Below are positions 23,443 to 33,600 of a DNA stretch of 64,000 bases, piece by piece. The notes beneath the pieces were generated by a model that saw only the letters and a program-made list of their open reading frames with translations, was not told where the DNA came from and did no database searches. Location: the NCBI GenBank assembly GCA_014529385.2, contig CM043947.1:122956891-123020890 (forward strand), read 5' to 3'. The DNA is from Adiantum capillus-veneris. Taxonomy: Eukaryota; Streptophyta; Polypodiopsida; Polypodiales; Pteridaceae. Both the position numbers and the translations under genes were made by a program. The stretch's first letter is position 1. Every line of letters starts with the position of its first letter.

Positions 23443-24893
23443 CCTCCATGGTCACTTTTGGTGAAGGTGGATCTTATGTTGGTGGCGCTTGTGGAGGTGT
23501 CGCATCATTCCTTCCTCCACTTTTTGTAGATCTTTTTGAAGGTCCTTCATCACTATTTTTAGGCCTATGCTTTTCCTCTAGAATGGCTTCATGGTTTTGG
23601 CAGTTTGTAATGTAGGCATGCACGAACGTTGAGTCCAATGGATCACTCCACCCTGTTTCTAGACATATGCAATTCCTTGCTTCATGTAGAATCTCTTTTT
23701 TAAGTTTTGCTTTTTTAGCTAATTCCATGACATTTGGCAGTCTACACAGGTGATCACTCACCTCTTCATCACTAAGATGCTCAATTTTTACTCCATAAGC
23801 AATTACCTCAATTGAAGAGGTGGCATTATTAGTGGCCAGATCTTCAACTAAGGTTTGCGCACCCCCCCCCCCCCCCCCCTCCCCCCCTCCCGAAGTTAGT
23901 TCTCAAGGGTAGACTTGTCTCTCTTAAGTGGATTTTACCATCCTTAAAATGGACAACATCTTTTGTCAAAGCATCACTAAAACTATCACAATCCTTCTTA
24001 CATGGTATATACTATCACACCAAAATACATCCATGGACAACCCTTGTTTGGGCTATTATCTTAGCATGGGAAGTGGCACATATGGTTGGCATTTTTCTTT
24101 AAGCTTTGCAAGATTTACCTCAAGTAGCTCATTGCCTTCAACTACCATGGACTTATAAGACTTAGGAGCTACAAAAGCAGGTTTTACCATTTTGTCAGAA
24201 GTTGAGGAGGAAGGACTTGTAGTATTTACTACCATCTTGTACATTCTCCTTTGATGCTTGGCAAGTAGTGAGACAACACCTTCAACCTCATTCTAGTCGT
24301 TCTTTAGTTCTTGCTCAACATCTTTATCTTCAAGAAGCAGCTCCAAATTCTCTTGAAACCCTTTACCTGAAGCTTATACAAAAAGATATGTCTTCTTTGC
24401 ATCTAGTGTGGCATATTTTTGTCCTTGTGACTTGTGCATAGCGCCACTGAAATTCTTTAAGTAGATCTTAGTATTCAAAGTCCCTCCTTTGGCTTGGCTA
24501 CTCATTCTAAGAATTTTCTTTTTGTTCACTCTCTCAGAGTCCTCCATGAAATATTCCTCCTTCAAAGCTACCTTGAGTTCCTCTCAATTTCTCCCATACC
24601 CATCTTTAATTTCACTTACATGTTCCCTATTTTTTTGAGCAACAACTAGCTCAAAAATTTAATATCATCTCACTTTCTAACACCTAATGTAGCTCCATCT
24701 CCTTCACATAGTTGCATAAATATTTTCTATTGAATTGATCTATGTTGTTGACAACCGCTTATATGGATTTGGTTGCTACAATCTTCTTTCTTTTAGTGGC
24801 ATGTCGTTGTTGCATGAACATTGCAAATTCTTGAAATATTTGCATTGTTGTTGGGTCAAAATGCATACCATTTTGCTCGGCATGATCACCCAT
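23443..24893 (-). pseudogene. gag: Gypsy element 3 gag part
   Basis: Upstream half of the element interrupted by gypsy element 2. The start is ATG at 24893 (MGDHAEQNGMHFDPTT). Downstream are a segment containing YFMEDSERVNKKK near 24510-24560 and a mixed-charge region near 23474-23760. A poly-C run of mixed purity (about 23863-23888) interrupts it. Stops and frameshifts are present. The pattern (N-terminal gag, then EDSERV segment) fits plant Ty3/gypsy gag as I know it, but the lineage is not assigned. Confidence 0.6.
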
Positions 24894-24963
24894 GGTTAAC
24901 CAAAAACCTTACCCTAGCAGTTTTATGTCGAATTCACCAAAAATATGTCAAGACATTTTGCGG

Positions 24964-25857
24964 TGTCAGAAAATCTAATAACTAGCCAACCCAAATGATT
25001 TTCTCATATTCAATTGATCATTTAATGTGGGGAATAAACGAGAACAAGGGTTAGAATATAGTCATGTGCTTATGGATCTATCTCAACACGGGAACTATAG
25101 TAATGGGTCCAAAAGGGAGATCATCTATCAAAGAGCAATGCTTGCTAATGGAACTTAAAAGAGCTTAGGGTTAGCTTCATTAAAAAGACCTCCAAATGTT
25201 TGTGTAAAAGTCCTTAGACCTTAGGTAAGCTAGGCCTATGCTTGAGGTGCTTGATGATGTGCATGAGAGGCTTGATAACAAAGGTGAATGCTCAAGCTAA
25301 ACATTAGCTTGAAAAGTTAAATCAATCCCTACAAGGAGGGGGCGAGTCCTTGAGGCTAGGGGGATGGTAGAGAGAGAGGCCATGCTCTTGCTATTTGCAT
25401 GCGTGATGACTAAGGTGCTTGAGGTGATAAGCAACTAGGGGACCAAGGTGCTTAGGGGTAGAAAGTCAAATCCTATGCCTACAAAGAAGGGGGCGAGCCC
25501 TACAAGGAGGGGATATGCATGAATGGTTTTTCCCTCGCCCAAGGAGCACCCCTTGCTCAAAGAGGTATAATGGACAAATGTCAACCCCCTAGCTAGGTTT
25601 CCCTCAAGGTGTGTTTGAAGCCTATTGGTTGACCCTTAGAGAGGTCCAATGATAAATTAGTTAATTAAATTAAATGTTTAAGTATTTATCAAAACCTCTC
25701 TCTCTAAGAGGAAAGGAGGACACTTGTCCAAGGACTACCACTATTGCTAAGTAGTGAACAAGCTTGTGATTGGCTACGCTTGGGAAGGCCAATGAGATTT
25801 CACCTTGAGCTAGAAGAGGGGGTCGACCCAAGCAAGGAGGGGGCCTGATTGTAGGAT

Positions 25858-25925
<68 letters not shown>

Positions 25926-26299
25926 TGTGAGGTGCAAAGTGCAAGAGCCATCTTCATCACTATGCTATTATGTATGCTAAGCAAGAAGAGTAATGGTAAG
26001 TGAGGAACTTTTTCTTTCTCCTATGAATGTTTCTTCTTCTTCTTCCCTATCCTCATTCCCCACTATCTCTCTCCACCTGTGAAGGTGTTTGAGGACTTGG
26101 GAATGAGGCCGGGGATGGTTAATGCTTTTTACAAAGTCTATGTTATGCTCGTGATGCATGAAGATTTCCATCTTCATTGCATCACCTAGGTCACAAGGAA
26201 CAAGAGGAAAGTATTGTACCAAGTCTCTCTTGATGGGAGCATCTATAATACAAAGGCCTACTATTGGAGGGGGGACCGTTTCCACATAAATCCGTCTCA
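24964..26299 (+). mobile_element. LTR fragment of the gypsy element 1/2 family
   Basis: Begins TGTCAGAAAATCTAATAACTAGCC, matching the other LTR starts, and shares AGTTGATCATTTAATGTGG-like, GGAACAAGGGTTAGAATATAG and CTATCTCAACACGGG blocks. It stops at about 26299 (ACATAAATCCGTC), about 200 bp before the usual end. It abuts the gag start of element 3 in opposite orientation, so it is a separate insertion or rearranged fragment. It contains a (CT)n tract at 25861-25921. Confidence 0.75.
25861..25921. repeat. (CT)n microsatellite
   Basis: Thirty CT units inside the LTR fragment. Confidence 0.95.
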
Positions 26300-27540
26300 G
26301 GGTATGTTTTTTATTTTGGGTGGTTGGCTTATATGCCATATGATCCATGCGGTTTCATGATGGTTTTTGGGTTAATTCATGCTTATGCTCTACTGATTGG
26401 AATTTTCTTGTGTTTTCCCTATGATCCTCGAGGAGGATATTATATTGCACCAGCATGAGGATGGTTTGGTTTTTTGATGTCTATCAATGGACTTATGTCT
26501 CGTTTGATCCCAAGGGCTACTAAAGTGCAACTTGTAGATTCAAAGAAAATCATTTGTTATTTGTTGCAGATTGCTTGGAACTAGGTGTTGCTTTGTTTGG
26601 ATTTAAGCTAAGAGGAAAGCGTTTTGGGTTTTGTGGTCAATAAGCTTACATGGGTAGCTTCCAATTGACTTCCTTGGACAATTGATGAAGTATCTTCCCA
26701 TATTTTGGGTTTGTTCTGCTGTCAGAACTTGAAGTAAAGGACTCGGTGGCCATTTTGTGTGCAGACAGACTAAGGCATACTTGAGCTTGACAGGGTTCCT
26801 AAATCTAACTTGATGGTCAAGCCATGTGCATAATTAATTGGAGCACTTTAGTTTGACGGGGTTCACTAAACATGTTTTTCATAATTGAGTGCTTTGGAGA
26901 TACGATAAATATGGTTCAAAGATTTGTGATGGAAAACTACCTAATGATTAATCCAGACCATTTGATGACATGGTTTAAGCCTATTTTGTTTTGCATGTAC
27001 TTATTAGTTATGTGAGCTTGATGATGGCAAAGAGCTTTAAATGATTATAGCAAATGAAAATTGAGGACCGGTTGGTACAGCCAAGAGGTTGTGCAGGTTT
27101 AGAGGGGGTGGATGTCGTGCAACTTCGCTTCCATGATGGGAATAAGAGCAACGAGATGCATATAAAGTTTATCCAGCAGTAATAGTGGCTTCATAACAGG
27201 CAAGTTAAATGCTAAATGTATACCAGATGTGGTTTTAAAGGGCCAAAAGTTGTCTTAATGATTCTAAAAAAGAGTATGGTTTAAGTGATCACAGATGGGA
27301 GTTTATGAACTATTCGGTGCTCGAAGTGCTCTATAGGCCTGTATTTATGGCTCATCAATTGGATCTACGGTAAGGAAGCTATATCACCTTAAAGTTGGGA
27401 TGGTTTGCAGATCTATATTGAATTGGGCAGCTGCTGATGAACGGTCAAAGTCAATATGAATGCATGGTCATGAAGTGCTCACTTTGTGGAGAGCGTCGAT
27501 CTTTTCAAATCGGCAATCGGAGCTTCGATTGTCGAGATTT
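26300..27540. other. No recognisable gene
   Basis: AT-rich sequence without an open frame above 65 aa or a motif I know. It may be the upstream part of the PPR-bearing repeat that follows, but I see no copy elsewhere in the window to confirm this. Confidence 0.4.
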
Positions 27541-28110
27541 CTGTCAGTTTAAGTTCCACTGGGAGCTAGTTTTGTACCACTTTGGTTGCCTCGGTTAGTG
27601 TTCCATCTGGGAGTTTTGGGCTTCAACCAGGGAATGCCAGAAAAGGATGTCGTGTTTGGTAGTGCTTTAGTTGAGCTGTATGTCGGACGGCTAATGGAGA
27701 CACATATGATGTGCTATACAATGCTTTGGAATTTACGTATATCAAATGTGGTGCATGTACGGAAGCACATAAAGTTTTGAATGATCTTTCAGTTCAAAAT
27801 GTCTCTTGTAATGCACTAATTGCAGGATTTTACCCACAGAGGCAAGGCCAAAAGCTCTGGTGTGTTTTTAGCAAATGCGAAGTGAGGGTCTTTTTCTAGA
27901 TGCAAGCATGCATCTTGAAGGTATGTGGCTTTACGTAAGATGATGATATGGTCACAAAAATTCACAATTATGTGGTTAGTTAGGGGCTGCCAAGAAAAGA
28001 TGTCATGTTGAGCAATGCCTTGGTCGATGTGCATGCCAAATGTGGTTCCTTTATGAATTAAAGGGCCAAATGGCCACTCAAAGCCATCAATGACCGCCCA
28101 CAGGCTCAAT
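27540..28110 (+). pseudogene. Pentatricopeptide-repeat (PPR) gene fragment, degenerate
   Basis: PPR-type motifs appear in changing frames: PEKDVVFGSALVELYV near 27635, YIKCGACTEAHKVLNDL near 27730, SVQNVSCNALIAGFYP near 27790, and KDVMLSNALVDVHAKCGSF near 28000. They correspond to the usual G-(D)V-NALV-MY-KCG and NALI-GY motifs of plant organelle RNA-binding PPR proteins. Frames are broken by stops and no start is present. A related fragment lies inverted at 53330-53635 beside the same flanking sequence, so the fragment travels with a repeat. Confidence 0.7.
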
Positions 28111-28545
28111 GGCCACCCAAGGGGAAAATGCGTGTAAAGGGAAAATTGAGGGGAAAGGAAATTGCAGGCGGCGAGCAGAGAACAAAGGCAAAGCGAGGGA
28201 GAGATGGGCTTGCATAGGCCTGGGGGAAGCTCGGATGAGATTCACAAAGAAACAAAAATTGATCCCGTCATCCCCTAGCGCTCCTGTTCGGTGCCACCAT
28301 TGCCGGTTTTTGAGCACCTCCTCCATGTTGCCTGCTACATCATCGATGTCGTTCCCATGCCATGTCAACGACGACGTCGTCGATGTTCAAAAATAAGAAG
28401 GGCTATTTTAAGAAGGGTAGGGCATGAAGGCAAAAACGGGAAGGGAGGAGATGAGGGAAAGAAGGGAGGAGATAGAGAACTTAAAAGGGGAGGAAAAAAC
28501 TCATGGCTTGGTGGTGAGAAGCTAAGGGCCGAACGAGCATGATTC

Positions 28546-28550
<5 letters not shown>

Positions 28551-28631
<81 letters not shown>
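28551..28631. repeat. (CT)n microsatellite
   Basis: About 40 uninterrupted CT units inside the PPR-bearing repeat; the corresponding GA tract in the other copy is at 52576-52642. Confidence 0.95.
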
Positions 28632-28634
<3 letters not shown>

Positions 28635-29160
28635 TAAGCAAGGTAAGAGCGTGAAGCTCGAGGGATTGCAAGGCATGAGGAGGAAGGGATGAAGCCTAAG
28701 GCTTGCAAGTCATGATTAAAGGGAGGGATTCTCTCTGTATACATAGCTCGAAAAGACGCTCGACCGAGCGAAGCAAGGCAATTAAAGAGAGTTTTGAGAG
28801 CTCTTGACGACAATTAAAGAGGTGGTTTTGAAGACTTATTAATGGAAATTGGAGGGTGAAGAACACTTCACTGAGCGGAGCTTCATAGAACCCTTGTTGG
28901 CTATTGAAGTAGAAAAAGAACAACACAAGAAGGAGATATCCATCACCGTCATCATTTTTAAATTTGTTTAGCACTATTGATAAGTACCGGTGCCGCTAAC
29001 GGCTTGCTTAATCTTGTAAAGGGAGCTTAAACTCCTACTTTAATTTGAGTGACGTCGTCGTTAACGACCCGCCTTGGTTATCAATTAAGTTGTACTCAAG
29101 CTTTACTAAACTTATTGATGATTACGGCAATTGTCGGAGCTATCAGTGTATGCTATTTTA

Positions 29161-29163
<3 letters not shown>

Positions 29164-29218
<55 letters not shown>
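29164..29218. repeat. (TC)n-(AC)n compound microsatellite
   Basis: A TC run followed by an AC run near the right end of the PPR-bearing repeat. Confidence 0.9.
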
Positions 29219-29289
29219 TATCTCACAGCCAAAGGCCTTCCACCTTCTCAGCTCACCTTTCGAACACAAATCCCCCGACATCATTGCAA

Positions 29290-31475
29290 CGGGACTTTTA
29301 CTAATATTTCAAAGGGCTCTTTTGTCTCTTATTTTATTGGCAACTCTGGCTTTGCTAATACCAACTTCTCACACATTCCTTATCGTTGGGAAAATACATT
29401 TGAGATATATTCCTCATTCGATCTCTCTTGTAAGTGTAGCCACAAGCTTATTGGCACCCACACCTTCTTCAAATGGTACCCCCATTAAAAAAAAATTCGA
29501 ATTTAGATCCCCCCAAGACTCTGAAGGCCACGGCACCCACACTTCCTCTACAACTGTAGGTGTTGGAATCTCTAATGACAACCTCCCTGGCCTTGCCAAT
29601 GGCTTTGACTCCAACATATCCCTCCATTTAGGTCTTCACATCTACAAAGTTTGATGGTCATATGGTTGCCTTGACTCCGACCTCCTTACTGCCTTTGAGT
29701 CTACCATTGCTGATGGTGTCGATGTAATCTCCCTCTCCATTGCGATAGAGTCTTTACTGCTGTTTCAAAGGGCATTTTCGTCTCTTGTTTTGCTAGCAGC
29801 TCTTGACCTGGTGATAAATCTATAAACAATGTTGAGCCATGATATTTTTCTATTTCTTCTAGCTTGATAGATTGCAATTTCCCAACTCTAGCAATGTTGG
29901 TTCTGTCATTAAAAAAATTGGATTTAAATCTTTCCAGGACTCTGAAGGCCATAACACCCACACTTCCTCCACATGTTATGGAGTCCCCAATGCCAACCTC
30001 ACTGGCCTTGCCAATGGCTTCGACTCTGACATCTCTCCCTACTTTTGTCGTTGTATCTACAAAGTCTCATGGGCCATTGGTTGCCTTCGCTCCGCACTCC
30101 TTGTTTGTGCCTTCAAATTTGCCATTGTTGATGGTGTGGGGCTCATCTTCCTCTCCATTGGGATGGCACCTTTGTAATATTTCAAAGGGCATTTTTGTCT
30201 CTTGTTCTGCTGGAAAATGTGGCTTTGCTGCTAATGGCTTCTTACACATTTCTTCTCATTGGAAAGATAGATATGAGAGATATTCCTTATTTGACCTCTC
30301 TTGTAATTGCAACTGCAAGCTTATTGCCACCCACACCCTCTTCAAGATTAATGAGGCCAATGCTATCGCCATCAACAAAAAAATTGAATTTAAATCTCCT
30401 CGAGACTTTGAAGGCCATGCAATCCTTGAAGGCCATGCAACCCACACTTCCTCCACAGTTGCAGGCTCTAAAGTACCCAACATCAACCTCATTGGCCTGA
30501 CCAATGGCTTTAGCCCCGGCATTTTCCCCCACTTATATCATTACATCTAGAAAGTCTCCTGGGCCATTACTACCATTGTTTATAGTGTGTGGATGCATCT
30601 CCCTCTTTGTTGTGATGGCACATTTGCTGCTATTTCAAAGGGCATTTTATCCTCTGGTTCTGTCGACAACTCTGGCTTGTCAATAACCACTTCTCAACCA
30701 TTATATCTCATTGCAAAGGTACTTGTGAGAGATTTACCTCATTTGAGTCATTTGCTAACTGCAAACGCAAGCTCATTGGCACCCATGCCTTCTTCAAGAG
30801 TGTTGAGGCCAATGCTGGCCCCATAAACGAAACAATTGAATTTAGATCCCCTAGGGACACTAAAGGCCATGGCACCCACAACTCTTGCAAATTTGTAGGC
30901 TCTGGAGTCCCCAACACCAATCTTAGTGGCCTCACCAATGGCTTTGACTTCGGCATCTCCCCCTAGTTCCATCTTTTTGTGAGAAGAGTTTGAAGGGCCA
31001 CTAGTTGCTCCGACCTCCTTGTTGCTACCTACGAATCTACCATTACTGGATGGTGTGGACATCACCGTCCTCTTCATTGCAACAACACCTTTATTGCTAT
31101 TTCAAAGGGCATTGGTCTCTTGTTCTACTGGCAACTCTTGCTTTGTTGAAAACATCTTATCACCACACATTCCTTCTTGTTGGAAAGATACATTTCAAAT
31201 ACATTCCTCATTTGAGGTCTCTTTTCATTGCAACCACAAGCTTATTGGCCCCATCAAGACTTTGAAGTCCATGGCACCCACACATCCTCTATAGTTGTGC
31301 AGGTTGTTATGGAGTCCTCAACACCAACCTCCACTTCCCTCTTTGCATCTACAAAGTCTAATGAGCCATTGGTTGCTTCAACTCCAATCTCCTTACTGCC
31401 TCCAAATAATATGTTTTGGATGTCATCTTCCTCTCTATTGCAATGGATTCTTTGCTGCTATTGCAAAGAGATGTC
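29290..31475 (+). pseudogene. Tandem array of about five subtilisin-like protease gene fragments
   Basis: Units of about 370-470 bp each start at a TTTCAAAGGGCAT-like sequence (29313, 29764, 30181, 30633, 31101). Each encodes the same stretch of a plant subtilase (peptidase S8), in broken frames: KGIFVSCSAGN (oxyanion Asn region), SCWKDTF..CNHKLIG, SPQDSEGHGTHTSST (catalytic His), GLANGFDS, IYKV and SDLLTAFESTIADGVDVIS. The catalytic Asp and Ser regions are absent from all units, so none can be a protease. Units 1 and 3 are best preserved; unit 2 has lost the SCWK-KLIG part. No signal peptide or start was found. Confidence 0.8.
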
Positions 31476-32155
31476 ACTCTTCAACAAACTATTGTTGGAT
31501 GCCTCATTTATGTATGCAACATGAGGTCGGATATTCAATTTTCAATCTCACATGTCAGTAGATTTATGCATAGCCTAGGCTGTCACTAGGCTTTTTCGCT
31601 ACTTAAGTGGACTTTACATCTCGGCTTGTTTTATCCCAAGGGGGGATCATTGCTGCTAGACTTACATGCTTTTTCGGACTCAGATTGGGCTGGTTGACAT
31701 GCAAGTGTCCATAAGTGGTTTTTGTTTCATGCTTGGCAGTTCATGTATATCATGGTTGAGCAAGAAGTAACCTACAATGGCCACTTCTAGTTGTGAGGCT
31801 GAGTGCAGGGCAATGAGTGCAGGGCAATCTTCACAACTATGGTCAAGTGTGTATGGCTCAGACGCCTTGTGGTTGATTTGGGTGTTGTACAGGACATTGC
31901 CAACACTATCTACACTACAGTCAGAGCGCATTGGCAGTTGCGAGGAACCCAATTTTTCATGCTCGCACAAAGCACATTGAGGTGCATTACCACTATGTCA
32001 AGGAGAGGCTCTCAGCAGGAGAGATTAGCCTGGCTTATGTGCCAACACAGGACAATCTTGTAGATCTTTTCACAAAGGCATTGTCTCGTGAGAAGTTCGA
32101 AGCTTTTCGCAAAGCTTTGGGCTTACTCCCCTTTGTGGACCAATCATGTCCTTAG
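31475..32155 (+). pseudogene. pol: Ty1/copia pol, 3' end (RT end and RNase H)
   Basis: Frames are shifted twice but the motifs are in order: TIVGCLIYVCNMRSDIQFS near 31480, RYLSGLY near 31590, SSCISWLSKK near 31740, TMATSSCEAECRAMS near 31775, and VARNPIFHARTKHIEVHYHY near 31935. The end is VPTQDNLVDLFTKALS, with the stop at 32153. Gag, integrase and most RT are missing. It begins directly after the subtilase array, so its upstream part was lost or replaced. Confidence 0.88.
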
Positions 32156-32208
32156 GGCATGTCACTTCCCTTTACTCTGTGTGCCAGCTGTCGTTCACCG
32201 CATCACTC

Positions 32209-32441
32209 CAGGGGGGATTTGTTACCATATACATGTGGTAGTGATGTGTGTGAACACACTTAGGACAGTCGATGCATTTTTTCCCTCACTAGGAGGTTCC
32301 CCCCCATGCATATACGCCCATCACTATAGGGCTAACTTATCTTTCCATTGCACCCTAAGTAATGCACTCTCTGTTGTGTGCCTTGAGATTCCTTTGTCTT
32401 CTCCAAGCTGTATGTGTTTTGTTGCAACCCTAATTCCAACA
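32209..32441 (+). mobile_element. Polypurine tract and probable 3' LTR of the copia fragment
   Basis: CCAGGGGGGATT is followed by TGTTACC, the usual tract-to-LTR junction about 60 bp after pol. The LTR would start at 32220; its end is not confirmed because no second copy exists here. An ending at TTCCAACA (32441) is the nearest plausible one. Confidence 0.5.
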
Positions 32442-32579
32442 TTTTGCTTGACGTCCAATCTCCTCGAGCTCCCACCCTCACTTCGCTGCCCTCAACACTA
32501 TATGGCACGGGTAGATTCAAATGGGATCAAGGGTGGAGGTGAAAATGGTGAGGTGTGTGCATTGTGGGCTGTGTGATCA

Positions 32580-32855
32580 GACGGCCCGAATTTACCAGAA
32601 CGCGCGGCCCGAATTTACCTATTGGCCTGAATCTACTAGCTGGCCCGCATTTACATATGTGGCATTGAAATGCATATACTTTAGTGAACGCATGCGGCAT
32701 GGTGGTTAGAGCACATGCATTGCACGGGGGAGGTCGAGGGTTCGAGGCTCAAGGTGCAAATCTGGATTTACCTACTGGTCCGAACTTACTAGCTGACCCG
32801 AATTTACTTTTTGCCTTGAATTTATGCGACTGTCCGAATTTACAATAATGTATTT
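32580..32855. repeat. Irregular repeat of CCCGAATTTAC
   Basis: The motif GGCCCGAATTTACC and close variants (GGCCTGAATCTAC, GGCCCGCATTTAC, GGTCCGAACTTAC, GACCCGAATTTAC, TGTCCGAATTTAC) recurs about eight times at 18-24 bp spacing, in two clusters separated by about 110 bp that hold a tRNA-like sequence. Confidence 0.6.
32690..32765 (+). other. tRNA-like sequence (SINE head candidate)
   Basis: Contains an A-box-like GGTGGTTAGAGCACATGC and a B-box GGGTTCGAGGCTC about 35 bp later, the internal RNA polymerase III promoter layout. No full cloverleaf and no CCA-proximal acceptor pairing, so it is more likely a tRNA-derived repeat than a tRNA gene. Confidence 0.35.
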
Positions 32856-32859
32856 GACG

Positions 32860-33390
32860 ATTGAATGATCCGTTGATCCCATTTGAAAACGCGCATGCCA
32901 AATAGTGCGGAGGCTTCGCTGCCATAAATCTTTTTTAAAATTTTTTATAGCTATTTGATGTGAAGCATTAGCTAATTGATTACGGGATCGCTCCCACACA
33001 CCCACACCTGTGCGTCGTAGGGGTTAACCTTAGTGGGCATGCTTAGGCCTCTATCACACAAGGACGAATGGACATGGTAGTGTATGACTTGGACCAATGA
33101 AAACACATGCTACTCACGAAGCCAGTCACACACGATCGGGGACAACGCGCCTTGCAACTGAGTGGCAGCCAGGTCATGGTCGCACCCTCCAAGTTCATGG
33201 GCAATTCCCCCGAGCCGTCCTGCTCACCCCCAAGCAAGGATACGAGCAGCCTATTGGCTGAAATTTTGCAGGAGAGTCTCTTGGCTTCCGCCTTGTGTGA
33301 CCTTTGTGCTTGGACAGCCGTTCTCGTTTTGAAAAGGTTTTATAGAGCTCCAGGTAATGCATGACCGCTGGCCGTGTGTGACAGGGGCCT
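32860..33390. other. No gene; dispersed-repeat fragment
   Basis: Positions about 32909-33050 resemble 355-440 (GGCTTCGCTG, ACGGGATCGCTCCC, CCACACC, GGGGTTAACCTTAGTGGGC). The remainder contains no recognised coding sequence. Confidence 0.4.
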
Positions 33391-33420
33391 TATTGCCCCT
33401 TGCCTTAACCACTAGGCCAA
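33391..33420 (-). other. A-box-like tRNA-derived fragment
   Basis: On the minus strand, GGTTGGCCTAGTGGTTAAGG resembles the A-box start of plant tRNA-derived SINEs. No B-box follows at the expected distance. Confidence 0.3.
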
Positions 33421-33520
33421 CCTCCAACACTAAAGGGCACGGATGGAGAGAGATGGGATCCGCGATGGGGGTTAAAAGGGGGAATCTCGAGGCAAATGGA
33501 GGGTGGAAAAAAATAGGCGC

Positions 33521-33600
33521 CCGTCTCGCAGGCACGAAGACTCGAACCCTCGCCATCGTCGTGAGAGCCCAATGCACTAACCGCTACGCCCGCGAGACGG
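33521..33600 (-). other. 80-bp tRNA-like sequence with paired ends
   Basis: On the minus strand, GCGTAGCGGTTAGTGCA (A-box type) precedes GAGGGTTCGAGTC (B-box type) by a tRNA-like distance. The outermost 13 bases (CCGTCTCGCGGGC) can pair with the last 13 (GCCTGCGAGACGG) with one mismatch, longer than a normal 7-bp acceptor stem. A functional anticodon arm is not convincing. A SINE head or tRNA pseudogene is likely. Confidence 0.4.

Larger units (their letters stand above)
27880..29285 (+). mobile_element. PPR-bearing dispersed repeat, copy 1
   Basis: Matches the reverse complement of about 52098-53635. Shared landmarks are the PPR fragment, a long CT tract, GGGATTGCAAGGCATG, GTAAAGGGAGCTTAAACTCC, CCGCCTTGG, CTCACAGCC and TTTCGAACACA. 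The last shared bases are near 29283 and the subtilase array starts directly after. No terminal repeats or target duplications were identified, so the transposon class is unknown. Confidence 0.6.

Noticed and set aside
29414-31077. Minus-strand frames across the subtilase array as separate genes
   Set aside because: The plus strand carries recognisable subtilase motifs in every unit; the minus frames are shadows that recur with the repeat.
32209-32441. Complete copia element around the subtilase array
   Set aside because: Only the 3' part of pol and one probable LTR exist; no 5' LTR, primer-binding site or gag was found upstream of 29290.
33521-33600. Functional tRNA gene
   Set aside because: A- and B-boxes are present but the paired ends are 13 bp, the anticodon arm is not convincing, and similar heads lie nearby, which fits a tRNA-derived repeat.
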